Below, one piece after another: positions 8,823 through 17,552 of a stretch of 64,000 nucleotides of DNA. Below the pieces are notes generated by a model. It made no database searches and had not been told where the DNA came from. It saw nothing but the letters and a program-made list of their open reading frames with translations. The position numbers and the translations under genes were made by a program. Source of the DNA: Paraburkholderia ginsengisoli NBRC 100965 (lineage in GTDB: Bacteria > Pseudomonadota > Gammaproteobacteria > Burkholderiales > Burkholderiaceae); NCBI RefSeq assembly GCF_000739735.1, contig NZ_BBJF01000005.1, positions 787,390 through 851,389 on the forward strand, in the 5' to 3' direction. How positions within the stretch are numbered: position 1 is the first letter of the stretch; each line of letters opens with the position of its first letter.

Positions 8823-9365
8823 ATGCTTGACAGGAATACCTTCCGCGACGCCATGGCCGGACTCGGCACGGCCGTCAACATCATCACGAGCGATGGCGCC
8901 GAGGGACTTGCGGGCTGCACCGCGTCGGCGGTCTGCGGCGTGACGGACGAGCCGCCTACCCTGCTCGTCTGCATCAATCGCAGCAGCCGCAACAACGCCG
9001 CTTTTCGCGCTAACGGCAAGCTTTGTGTCAACGTGCTGAACGCGGAACAACAGACGCTCGCGGCGCACTTCGCGACCAGCTCGCTGCCGATCGCGGAACG
9101 CTTCGCCGCCGCGCAATGGGAAAGTCTCGCGACCGGTGCGCCCGTGCTGTGCGGCGCGCTTGCGTCGCTCGACTGCGAGATCGAATCAGTAACCGAGGTC
9201 GGCACACATACGGTGTTCTTCTGCGCGGTGAAAGCGGCGCGCACGCATGGCGCCGGGGATGCGCTGATTTATTTCGGGCGGCGGTATCACCGGGTTGGCG
9301 AGCGGTCGGTGCATGCCGCGCATCGGATCGAAGCCGATGTGGTGGCGGCTGTGCCGGCGCGTTAA
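8823..9365 (+). CDS. Flavin reductase partner of the monooxygenase (180 aa)
   Basis: A flavin-reductase-like (NtaB/HpaC-type) FMN-binding split-barrel protein. It shows FRDAMAGLGTAVNIITSDGAEGLAGCTASAVCGVTDEPPTLLVCINRSSRNNAAFRANGKLCVNVLN, and near the end a GDALIYFGRRYHR motif. It would reduce FMN with NAD(P)H and hand FMNH2 to the monooxygenase encoded 81 nt upstream. The 180-aa length is normal for the family. Confidence 0.9.
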   Translation: MLDRNTFRDAMAGLGTAVNIITSDGAEGLAGCTASAVCGVTDEPPTLLVCINRSSRNNAAFRANGKLCVNVLNAEQQTLAAHFATSSLPIAERFAAAQWESLATGAPVLCGALASLDCEIESVTEVGTHTVFFCAVKAARTHGAGDALIYFGRRYHRVGERSVHAAHRIEADVVAAVPAR

Positions 9366-9487
9366 GGCAACGGTGATCAAGCCGTGTAGACGCGACTGAT
9401 CGCACCAGTGCCCGGCACGGTTGATGATACGACTGCCGGAAATTGATGGCCCTGGTCAAGCGATCTCGTCTTTTTCACCATCACGAG

Positions 9488-10936
9488 TTACGCGACCTGC
9501 TCGCTCCTGAATTCGCCTAGCGCACCCAAAAGGGTTTCCACCGGATCAGGTGTTGCGACTTCGACGACGCTAAGCGTCTGATCGGATGGCAGACGAGGCA
9601 GACGTACAACTTTAACCGTCAGCTTCTTGTCGCACGCGCAAAGATAATTGCAGAGATTTTCCCCGGCTGCTTTGGCGGCGGCATATTCGCCCATGTTCTG
9701 ATATGCCGTTTCGACAGCGACCGAAGAAGGATAAAACATGGTGAATTTTTCTGTCGTGATCCGGCGTATGGATTGCCAGCACGTATAAAACCCTTCGACG
9801 TAGTACCGCGAAAAACGCGCGAACAAGTCAGATGAAAATTTGCCGCGAGCTGCGACGAAAATCGGCGGAGTTGCAAAATAGTAAACGTGGGTGGGCGCCC
9901 ATCCATCGCCAAGACAATTCTGAAGATCGTCTGGCGGATCGAACATATCGTAAGCGAGGCTGAGCGCCTGTCCTCCGCCGTTGTTGATATCCGCAACGAC
10001 CGCTTCCGCATCTTCCTTGCCGCGATGATACGTGACACGCACGTCAGCTCCGCCCACCGCCAGGATCTTCGCGCACAATTCGCCCAGTCCACGCGACCCA
10101 CCTATTACAAGCGCGCGCTGTCCAGCGAACATTTCAGCGTTCGGAATCAGCGTCTTGAGTTCCGCACAAGTTTTTTGCTTGCTCGGACTGGGACGCAACA
10201 TCGCCTGAATAACGCCAGTTGCACCATCCGCCACGATGTCGATAGACAAACGTCGGAAGCGGTCATCGTAATTGACGACCTTCCAGTCCAATCTTCCTGG
10301 GCTCCCTTCTGTGCAGGACGACGGCGAAAAATTGACTGTTAGCCCGGAGTAAATCGAATGCAATCCCGGACATTCCATTCCTACCAACCGAGTGGTTGCC
10401 AGAATAAGGGAGATCTGTCCCAAGGGGACTTTCTGTGCAAGAACAGGGAATAGCTCGCGCACATCCGAAGTGTCCATTTCAAGCGGAATGCTCCCCTGGG
10501 CATTCTCTAGCGAGGGTTCGCTTCGCTCGTGACAATCCTGTACGCCGGGTGATTGGTCTATAAAAGCCATGTCCATTTCATTTGCAGAAAGCTCGAAATG
10601 AACGGTTGCGCATTCTGCGCCGTTGCATTCAAGAACAATTTTTTTATACTGGTCGTGGTCCTGCACTAAACGGAAGAACACTTCTTCATCGACCCGGACG
10701 GGGTTCCGGAATACGCCTGACACTTTGGCCAGGGCTGTTTGGGGTGTGTTTGCCAACCCTTCTTCGATCGCCCATAGCAACAGATGCATTCCATGCACAA
10801 TGGGACGACCGAATTGCGAACGGCGGGCTTTTAATGCATCTATATGCACAGGATTGCTGTCGCCCGACAGGAGGGCAAAACAATTCTGGTCTTCGATCCT
10901 GAAACGTCGCGATGCAGGCATGCTGGAACTCCCCAT
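9488..10936 (-). CDS. MaoC-like hot-dog / SDR fusion protein (482 aa)
   Basis: Two parts are visible. Residues about 1-130 form a MaoC/(R)-hydratase-like hot-dog domain (RFRIEDQNCFALLSGDSNPVHID...RPIVHGMHLL). From about residue 270 an SDR domain begins (AGQRALVIGGSRGLGELCAKILAVGGADVRVTYHRGKEDAEAVVADI, then AAKAAGENLCNYL). Between them lies a further hot-dog-like segment (PLGQISLILATTRLVGMECPGLHSIYSGLTVNF). Together they could interconvert hydroxyacyl and enoyl or ketoacyl thioesters. The start is 10936 (GAGG about 9 nt upstream) or possibly 10921, which has GGGGAG at better spacing. GC is visibly lower than in the neighbours. It is the last gene of the FkbH-ACP-MBOAT operon. Confidence 0.75.
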   Translation of the reverse strand: MGSSSMPASRRFRIEDQNCFALLSGDSNPVHIDALKARRSQFGRPIVHGMHLLLWAIEEGLANTPQTALAKVSGVFRNPVRVDEEVFFRLVQDHDQYKKIVLECNGAECATVHFELSANEMDMAFIDQSPGVQDCHERSEPSLENAQGSIPLEMDTSDVRELFPVLAQKVPLGQISLILATTRLVGMECPGLHSIYSGLTVNFSPSSCTEGSPGRLDWKVVNYDDRFRRLSIDIVADGATGVIQAMLRPSPSKQKTCAELKTLIPNAEMFAGQRALVIGGSRGLGELCAKILAVGGADVRVTYHRGKEDAEAVVADINNGGGQALSLAYDMFDPPDDLQNCLGDGWAPTHVYYFATPPIFVAARGKFSSDLFARFSRYYVEGFYTCWQSIRRITTEKFTMFYPSSVAVETAYQNMGEYAAAKAAGENLCNYLCACDKKLTVKVVRLPRLPSDQTLSVVEVATPDPVETLLGALGEFRSEQVA

Positions 10937-11068
10937 AATCGTCAAATCCTCGACCCGCGTATTTCCCGCGCATCGGTAGCACAGCGTTCCGTCAGACAAG
11001 GCAGTCCCGCAAACAGGCACGGCGATGTCGCCTGCCATCCGCTGCGTGACGCAAAGCGCTCGCCCGGG

Positions 11069-12433
11069 TCAACCGCGTGACATGCCAAACCAGCGTCGGC
11101 TCCGCGTTCGCGGCTCGGTGCCGGTTGCCGGCTCCGCGCGTGTCGTTTCGCGAATCAGCAGCCATGCGGCGACTCCCGCGGCCACCAGGAAGCAGACCTG
11201 GATCGGGTTGAAGGGCCCTTGCGCGAGATTGAGGATGCGATTGTCGTTCGCGACGACCAGATACGTGAGTGCCAGGACGATCAGCGGCTTCGAGATCACC
11301 TGACCGCCCAATTTTGCGGTGTTCCGGAGAATCGTGAGGAACGTCAGCATGAACAACGGCAGCAGTGCGCCGTAGTGATGCACCCAGACGATCGGCGACG
11401 CTGCCGTGAAGCACAACTGGGCGATCAGGAACGACGGCAGCGGAGGGTCTTTCCTGGTGCGAAAGCTCCACCACAGCCCGATTGCGATCAATACCAGTGC
11501 GGAGGCCACCGTTACCTGATAGACCATCGGCCGATAGTCGGCGAAGTGATCCTCGAAGAAGATCTGGTCATTGCCATTCTGAAAAAGTCGATGCATGACG
11601 CCGTTGATCGACGTGTTGCCGAAGTACGCTTCTCCTCGGGAGCCCATGTAGTCAAGCGCGTGCCGGTACCCAACGAACTGCTCGAAGCCGTACGTCGAGA
11701 TCGCAAGCAGTGTGGCCGGCACGACGACGCCGAGCCATGCCGTCACGAAACGCATGTCGCGCCGGAACAGGCCCCATATGAGGAACAGCCCGAACTGCGG
11801 CTTGATCAATGCGCAAATGCCCATCAGCACGCCAGCCCACCCACGCCGGCCGCTGGCATAGGCAATACACGCGAAGATCGTCGCGCAGGTTATCCAGGCC
11901 TGAATCTGACCCAGGTACAGTGTCCAGATCACCGGATAGAAGAACCACGTGGACACGAAGCCGAGCGCCATCAATGCAACGCGTGAGCGAGTGTCGGCGG
12001 TCAGTGATTCGAGACCGAGCTCGCTGGCCATCACGACGGACAGGCGAGCCATACCAAGCGCGGTGAGCAGAACGATCAGGTGGTTGAACAGGTTGAGATG
12101 CCAGTAGTCGAGCATATGCAACTTGTCGAACAGCTCGAAGAACAGCAGCGACGTCGGCGGATACTGGAATTTTTCGTGCTGCGTAAAGAACACCGCATCG
12201 TAAAGATCCTGGCCCGGATGCTGATGAACCTGCAAATAAGCTTTCATCATGAATTGCCAGGAATCTTTGCCATACCAATCGTGGCCGTCGCTGATGACCG
12301 GCATCTGGCGCATCGTGGTCAACGTATTCTGAAAGCCGAGACGCGATTGAAGCACGCTCAACACGACCGTGCTGACGACGACAAAGATCAGTGCAGCCCA
12401 CACTGTTCGTCGCAACGAACCCGTCTGATTCAT
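11069..12433 (-). CDS. GT87-type integral membrane glycosyltransferase (454 aa)
   Basis: A multi-spanning membrane protein with around ten hydrophobic segments. The periplasmic loop near the N terminus carries acidic/aromatic residues (SDGHDWYGKDSWQFMMKAYL), and YPPTSLLFF follows, as in DUF2029/GT87 polyprenyl-phosphate-sugar-dependent mannosyl- or arabinofuranosyltransferases. The start at 12433 is preferred because GAGGG lies just upstream; an ATG five codons earlier has no ribosome site. It lies 135 nt downstream of the SGNH gene and 132 nt upstream of the MaoC-SDR gene. It probably adds a sugar to a glycan on the periplasmic side. Confidence 0.75.
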   Translation of the reverse strand: MNQTGSLRRTVWAALIFVVVSTVVLSVLQSRLGFQNTLTTMRQMPVISDGHDWYGKDSWQFMMKAYLQVHQHPGQDLYDAVFFTQHEKFQYPPTSLLFFELFDKLHMLDYWHLNLFNHLIVLLTALGMARLSVVMASELGLESLTADTRSRVALMALGFVSTWFFYPVIWTLYLGQIQAWITCATIFACIAYASGRRGWAGVLMGICALIKPQFGLFLIWGLFRRDMRFVTAWLGVVVPATLLAISTYGFEQFVGYRHALDYMGSRGEAYFGNTSINGVMHRLFQNGNDQIFFEDHFADYRPMVYQVTVASALVLIAIGLWWSFRTRKDPPLPSFLIAQLCFTAASPIVWVHHYGALLPLFMLTFLTILRNTAKLGGQVISKPLIVLALTYLVVANDNRILNLAQGPFNPIQVCFLVAAGVAAWLLIRETTRAEPATGTEPRTRSRRWFGMSRG

Positions 12434-12573
12434 GGAGCCCTCACTCATCTATGTGTTGGACCGTCGAAGCGCCGATTCCCGCCGTTTCTCCCAGCGCGCT
12501 TTCCGAAGAAATCGGTGGCGTCACGTTCATTCATTGCATGGCACGCGCCGCTGCACATTGCCCCCGTGACGGA

Positions 12574-13590
12574 CTACTCGGTCGCGATCTGATCGTTGAT
12601 GCCGAGTGTTCGCGCGACCGTGCCCGTCCATACTTCCGCGCCGGCCCGGTTCAGGTGATTACGGTCGCCGAAGTACTTCCATGGCAGCACGGGAATCAGG
12701 TCGCCCGTTACATGGAAATTCGGATGCCGTAGCCTGAAGCCATCGATATAGGCGGTGTAGTCTTGCCGGAACCCTGCTGGCAGTCCGTTGTAGCTCAGGT
12801 CGCTCATCGGCATCGGGACGAAATCCACCTCGACTCCTTTGTCCGCAAACAGTGTCAGCAAGCGATCGAAGTACGCGTCAAAAATGGGTCTGCTGTGAAA
12901 GCCCGACATTGCGGTGACTTCGAAGCTCAGTGCGGTCGAACCGTCGTCGGTGCCGAAGCTGTGGTAGCCACGCTGGCGCTTCACCTCGTCGAGCCATTCG
13001 TCATTGGTGTGCTTGCGCCGGTACACCATCCCCGCCTTCATGCTGCCCGTATAGAACGCGGGAAAATGCGACGCATACAGGAAATTGGTCAAGCGGTCCT
13101 CGATCGATCCCGTCTGCGACACCGAGTACAGCGATCGGTCATGAAGCGATTCCGACAGCCTGCGGACTTCCTCCATTTCGCTGAAGCTCAGGAAGCTGAA
13201 CAGCGCGGCACGGGTCCAGTACGAATCGGCCGTAGCGAAGTGATAAGGCGAGATCGACAGGATGACTTTGCGCGGCAGGTCCGGGCACTTCAGAATGCGC
13301 TGCGCGACATAGTAGGTCTCGACGGGCGTGGCGCCGCCGAGCGCGAGATTGACGGTCGATGGGTCGAGACGCGCCGGTATCAGGCCGGCGACGGCACGCG
13401 AGTCGCCGATGATCACAGTCGCGTTCTTGCGGCATTCGCCGATCATCTCGTTCTTCGCCACCCACATCGGGTATTCCGGATCGAGAAACCACATGGGTCC
13501 TCGCGCGGCCCACACCCATGACGCGCCGATCAGCAGCACGAACACGAGGCCGATTGCGCGGAAGAAACTGCCAAACTCCGACGTTTTCAC
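12574..13590 (-). CDS. Membrane-anchored SGNH/GDSL-like protein, probable glycan O-acylation factor (338 aa)
   Basis: The N-terminal membrane anchor spans about residues 10-30. It is followed by an SGNH-like fold with block I VIIGDSRAV (Ser64) and a C-terminal DRNHL block (Asp309, His312) that supplies the catalytic Asp-x-x-His. This resembles the AlgJ/AlgX/DltD-like partners that work with MBOAT proteins to transfer acyl groups to periplasmic glycans. The GTG start at 13590 lies 19 nt after the MBOAT stop, with AAGGGA upstream. The tight linkage to the MBOAT gene supports a joint role. The acceptor is not known. Confidence 0.72.
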   Translation of the reverse strand: MKTSEFGSFFRAIGLVFVLLIGASWVWAARGPMWFLDPEYPMWVAKNEMIGECRKNATVIIGDSRAVAGLIPARLDPSTVNLALGGATPVETYYVAQRILKCPDLPRKVILSISPYHFATADSYWTRAALFSFLSFSEMEEVRRLSESLHDRSLYSVSQTGSIEDRLTNFLYASHFPAFYTGSMKAGMVYRRKHTNDEWLDEVKRQRGYHSFGTDDGSTALSFEVTAMSGFHSRPIFDAYFDRLLTLFADKGVEVDFVPMPMSDLSYNGLPAGFRQDYTAYIDGFRLRHPNFHVTGDLIPVLPWKYFGDRNHLNRAGAEVWTGTVARTLGINDQIATE

Positions 13591-13609
13591 GGGTCACGAT
13601 CCCTTGCAT

Positions 13610-15163
13610 TCAGAATTGGAAATACAGGAACTCGGTCGCACCGGCCATATGCAGCACCGCCGCCGCCGCAAGCACACCGATCGCGACGCCCCACCCCGCT
13701 TGCGGGCGCCACTGCAGCGCCGCCGGCAGGCTGGTGCGGACCTTGTCGAGCACTGGCGAATAGCGCGCCATGATCTCGTTCGAGTTGGGCAACAGCAGTG
13801 CAATAGCGAATGCGATTCCGATCTTCACCCAGTTCTTGAAGGCGAGCAGTGACTCGAGCTCGTAGGTCGGTGCGGCCGTCGGATGATGCAATCCCAACAT
13901 GCCCGTGATCAGGTGCATCGCATCGGGCACCGATGCCGAGCGGAACATGATCTGCGCGAGCAGCACGGCAAGATACGTAATAAGCCATTGCGCCGCGACG
14001 ACGCTTGCCCTGCGCAACCACGGTTGCGGCTCAGCCGGAGTCTTGGGTCCAAAAATCCGCCATGCGTGATTGATCGTCAGGTAGGCCGAGTGCAGCAGCC
14101 CGAATACCAGGAACTGGAGTCCCGCACCATGCCAGATGCCGGCGAGCGTCATCGTGAAGAAGAGCGGCAGCGCGACCATCGTCGCAAAGCCGGCGGGTGT
14201 CGCCGTCGCCTTGCGGGAGACCAGTGCGCCGCGCGCCGCGCGCCGCCGCATGATCAGGAGCGCGATCGGGTTATAGAGGTACAGGTTCAGGTAGCGGGTC
14301 AACGTCATGTGCCAGCGCTGCCAGAAATCGATGATGCACGTCGCCTTGTACGGCGAGTTGAAATTGGCGGGGAAGCGGATTCCGAACATCCGCGCGAGCC
14401 CGACAGCCATGTCCGAATAGCCCGAAAAGTCGAAATAGAGCTGCATCGAATAAGCCAGCACGCCGCACCATGCGGCCTGAGCCGGCAATGCGTCGCGGAA
14501 TCCGAACGCGAACTGGACCGTCTCCGATAGTCCGTCGGCAAGGATCAACTTCTTCGCCAGACCGATCGTGAAGATGCTGATGCCGACCGCGAGGTTCTCC
14601 TGGTTCAGCCGGTAGGTCTCGCGGTTTTCGAACTGCGGCATCATTTCGCGGTGGTGCAGAATTGGTCCGGCGATCAGATGCGGAAAGAACGTGACGAACA
14701 TCACGTATTCAAGCAGGTTCTTGCCTTTGGCAATGCCGGACTTGCAATCGACCAGATAGCCGATCTGCGTGAACGTGAAGAACGAAATGCCGAGCGGGAG
14801 GATCACACTGGTCGTGGACAGATGCGGCGCGATGCCGATCTGCGCCAGCCAGTCCAGCAGTGGGAACAAATACTTGTAGAAGAACAGCAGTCCGAGGTTG
14901 GCCGCGATGCCGCCCGTCAGCGCCGCGAGCTGCACGCGAGGCCGGTTCGCGAGCCGTTGTAGCACGAGCCCGCAGCCGAAGTTGAACGCGATCGAGCCGA
15001 GCAGCAGGAACACGAAACTGACATTCCACCATGCATAGAAAACAATCGACGTGACGGCAATCCAGGCTGCCGCCGCGCGCACCGCGACGCGGGCAAGCGC
15101 ATAGTAGCCGACGACGCTGATCGGCAGAAACGCAAACAGGAAGATGTACGAGTTGAATAGCAT
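13610..15163 (-). CDS. MBOAT-family O-acyltransferase (AlgI/DltB-like, 517 aa)
   Basis: A polytopic membrane protein of the length usual for AlgI. It starts MLFNSYIFLFAFLPISVVGYY and shows FFPHLIAGPILHHREMMPQF, LYFDFSGYSDMAVGLARMFG, FWQRWHMTLTRYLNLYLYNPI, and the catalytic histidine region LAGIWHGAGLQFLVFGLLHSAYL near residue 340. MBOAT enzymes carry acyl groups across the inner membrane to extracellular glycans or lipids. An acyl carrier protein gene lies 41 nt upstream and an SGNH partner 19 nt downstream. ACP-bound acyl is therefore a plausible donor (inference), as in D-alanylation by Dlt. Confidence 0.9.
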   Translation of the reverse strand: MLFNSYIFLFAFLPISVVGYYALARVAVRAAAAWIAVTSIVFYAWWNVSFVFLLLGSIAFNFGCGLVLQRLANRPRVQLAALTGGIAANLGLLFFYKYLFPLLDWLAQIGIAPHLSTTSVILPLGISFFTFTQIGYLVDCKSGIAKGKNLLEYVMFVTFFPHLIAGPILHHREMMPQFENRETYRLNQENLAVGISIFTIGLAKKLILADGLSETVQFAFGFRDALPAQAAWCGVLAYSMQLYFDFSGYSDMAVGLARMFGIRFPANFNSPYKATCIIDFWQRWHMTLTRYLNLYLYNPIALLIMRRRAARGALVSRKATATPAGFATMVALPLFFTMTLAGIWHGAGLQFLVFGLLHSAYLTINHAWRIFGPKTPAEPQPWLRRASVVAAQWLITYLAVLLAQIMFRSASVPDAMHLITGMLGLHHPTAAPTYELESLLAFKNWVKIGIAFAIALLLPNSNEIMARYSPVLDKVRTSLPAALQWRPQAGWGVAIGVLAAAAVLHMAGATEFLYFQF

Positions 15164-15204
15164 GTCGGCCCGTCACAGAAATTTTCGCGTCGTCGTTAGA
15201 ATGT

Positions 15205-15462
15205 TTATTGCGACTGCTTGCTGCGGATCAGATCGACCAGTTCGCCGACATCTTTCAGACCTTCGATTTCAGCCGTCTGAAACTTCACCTTAAAACGCAT
15301 TTCGCACGCGATGATGATGCTGATGTGATTCAACGAATCCCATTTGTCGATGTCGTCGGCGGTACTGTCCATTGTCAGGACCAGATCGTCGTCGTCGAAG
15401 ATCTCGCGGAATATCTCGGTCAATTTGCCGAGGATGTCGTCGGTGCTAACGGTGTCCGTCAT
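15205..15462 (-). CDS. Acyl carrier protein (85 aa)
   Basis: A small acidic protein with the phosphopantetheine attachment motif WDSLNHISII (Ser43), preceded by TADDIDK. The start at 15462 overlaps the last 4 nt of the FkbH gene (ATGA), indicating translational coupling; an upstream in-frame ATG at 15528 lies inside FkbH and is unlikely. It is not the housekeeping AcpP, whose genes sit in fab operons. Its neighbours suggest it carries the acyl group made or loaded by FkbH and used by the MBOAT protein. Confidence 0.9.
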   Translation of the reverse strand: MTDTVSTDDILGKLTEIFREIFDDDDLVLTMDSTADDIDKWDSLNHISIIIACEMRFKVKFQTAEIEGLKDVGELVDLIRSKQSQ

Positions 15463-17354
15463 GATCCAGTCCTTACGGGTTCGATGTGTGTCTGGAAAGG
15501 CGTGAATTCGGCGGTGACGCATCGCCACATCGTCCTTTCGTCTTCATGCTCGGCGATTCGCGTGAAGCCGAGTTTCTGGTAATGCTCCCGCACCATGCCG
15601 TTTTTCGCGGTGGCCCGGTACTCCCCGATCAGTGTCCGCGCGCCCGCGTCCCTCGCGCGCGCGACCAGCAGATTCATTGTCGCCTGCTCGACCTGGCGGC
15701 CAAGCACCCTGCAACTCATCAGCCAGGTATCGATGAACAACTCACCGCTGCCGGGTTCACGCGGCCGCGCGATGACGATGCCGATGATCCCGTTGTCGCC
15801 GTATCGATCCGTCAATCGCAACTGCAGGGTGACTACGCCTTTTTCCTGCATCGCGGCGGTCACTTCCGCGTCGGTGTAGCGTCGCGTGGTCAGATTGAAT
15901 TGATTGGTCTTGTTGATCAATTGAGTGATGCGCTGCAGGCCGATGAGATCGAACGGCTGCCATTCGAGCCGCATCTCCAACGACGCAAGATACCCGGCCA
16001 GATCGGTGGCCGCGGAGCGCAACGCCTCACGCTGCAGGTTGCCCTGATATTGCGCGGTACGCTCGCGGTCCTCCGACGTGACCCCGATGGATTCGAAATA
16101 GCCGGCATCCGCGATGCAGCGGTCATAGAGCGCCGGGTCGGCAGGCAGTTCGGGCACGGCGACCATCGGCAGCTCGCGCCGCACAATATTACGTTCGAAT
16201 GGGTTGTCATCCGCAAACACCAGCGCGTCGAGGCCGATGTTCAGCGCTTGCGCGATACGGCGCAGGTTCGACGCCTTGTCTTCCCAATTGGCGACGAGAC
16301 AGGCTATGTCGGCGCGCTTCAACACCATCTCAGGATGCTGGTCGAAAGGCTCCCACGCGTTGTGTTCGTCGTTCTTCGAACAGACGGCCAGGATGATCCC
16401 GCGCCGTGACAGGTCCTTTGCGTAGCGCTGGAATGACGCATGCGCTTCACCGAGCGCGCTGCCCTGCCCGATGACAATGCCGGCGAGGCCGTCATCGCCG
16501 ATAACGCCGCCCCACAGCGTATTGTCGAGGTCGAGTACCAGGCATTTGTACGAACGGCCGCGCCGCGCGGCGATTAGCCGTGCAACGAGTTCGCCATAGA
16601 AAGGCCCGGCGGCCGGCGAGATCTCCTGCTTCGCGCGATGCCACAGCATCGGGTCGTGCCATGCGGTAAGACCATCTTCCGCCACTCGCGCATCGAGCGC
16701 GAGAATGTCGACCCCGTCCTCGTCCGCAGCGGCACGCATGCGCTGGTTGACCCGATCGATGAGCGTGCGCAATGATCCCGGCAGCCGATGCTCGTTGTTG
16801 CCGATCAGCGGCAGCGCGATCGGCAGAACGGCCTGCTGGATCACGTGCACGCCGCTCGAGTGCGCCGCCCGGCGCCAAAGCCCGCGCAGCATGTCGATCG
16901 TATGCTCGACCAGAGCGTCGGCGGCGGCCGCGTCCATCCCGGAGTCGGGCTGTCCGAGCAGCGTGCGTGCGTCGAACGAAAACAGAACCACATTCGCGCC
17001 GAACGCATGAAACGCCGACTCGAGTTCGTTGAGCTCCTGCATGTATTGACCATAATCGCCCGCATGGACTTCGCACCACATGCCGCGGCGCAGGCATCCA
17101 ATTCGCAGCGCAGCCAACAGATGATCGGTAGTCGAGCCGCTGAACACCGCCAGCCGGACCGGCTCGCCGGTGGCTTCCCGCGCAACTTCCGGGAATGCCT
17201 TCTGATACGCGCGGTCAAGACGATTCGTTTGAACAAAATCGAGTCGATGGTTCGCCAGCCTTACGAAGTCGTGCCAGCGCGTGTCGTGTGAAGGGGCGGC
17301 GTTGAGGGAGGCCAGCTGAACGGAAAAGTCAGATGATTCCGGTAACCAATGCAT
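15459..17354 (-). CDS. FkbH-like HAD-IIIC protein, probable ACP-loading enzyme (631 aa)
   Basis: Three parts are visible. An N-terminal SGNH-like domain contains LAVFSGSTTDHLLAAL (about residues 60-265). The HAD-IIIC phosphatase domain has YKCLVLDLDNTLWGGVIGDDG (Asp275/Asp277), VCSKND and VFADDNPFERNIVRRELP. The C-terminal GNAT-like part contains INKTNQFNLTTRRYTDAEV. FkbH proteins of polyketide pathways make glyceryl-ACP from 1,3-bisphosphoglycerate. The ACP gene overlaps by 4 nt, so the same chemistry is possible here. The start at 17354 (MHWLPESSDF) has GGAG 9 nt upstream; a GTG five codons earlier is the alternative. Confidence 0.85.
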   Translation of the reverse strand: MHWLPESSDFSVQLASLNAAPSHDTRWHDFVRLANHRLDFVQTNRLDRAYQKAFPEVAREATGEPVRLAVFSGSTTDHLLAALRIGCLRRGMWCEVHAGDYGQYMQELNELESAFHAFGANVVLFSFDARTLLGQPDSGMDAAAADALVEHTIDMLRGLWRRAAHSSGVHVIQQAVLPIALPLIGNNEHRLPGSLRTLIDRVNQRMRAAADEDGVDILALDARVAEDGLTAWHDPMLWHRAKQEISPAAGPFYGELVARLIAARRGRSYKCLVLDLDNTLWGGVIGDDGLAGIVIGQGSALGEAHASFQRYAKDLSRRGIILAVCSKNDEHNAWEPFDQHPEMVLKRADIACLVANWEDKASNLRRIAQALNIGLDALVFADDNPFERNIVRRELPMVAVPELPADPALYDRCIADAGYFESIGVTSEDRERTAQYQGNLQREALRSAATDLAGYLASLEMRLEWQPFDLIGLQRITQLINKTNQFNLTTRRYTDAEVTAAMQEKGVVTLQLRLTDRYGDNGIIGIVIARPREPGSGELFIDTWLMSCRVLGRQVEQATMNLLVARARDAGARTLIGEYRATAKNGMVREHYQKLGFTRIAEHEDERTMWRCVTAEFTPFQTHIEPVRTGS

Positions 17355-17552
17355 ACGATGTGGCTCCACGGTTCATGTATATCGGACGCGCTAGTGGGTC
17401 GCACACAGGACCCGAAGCCTACGAAGCACGGTATCGCGAGTCCGCGCCCAGCAACGTTCGTTGGCACACAGAGGTGAGCTAAAGCCGGACCGAAACCGTT
17501 TTCAACCAGTTCGAAAGCGCCCCGCCGGTCCTTGATTGTCTTTTTTTGCCGT

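Noticed and set aside
6819..9116. Minus-strand open frame of 765 codons across the XRE gene and flavin monooxygenase
   Set aside because: It covers two well-supported genes in other frames, and its own translation is Arg-rich with no recognisable domain.
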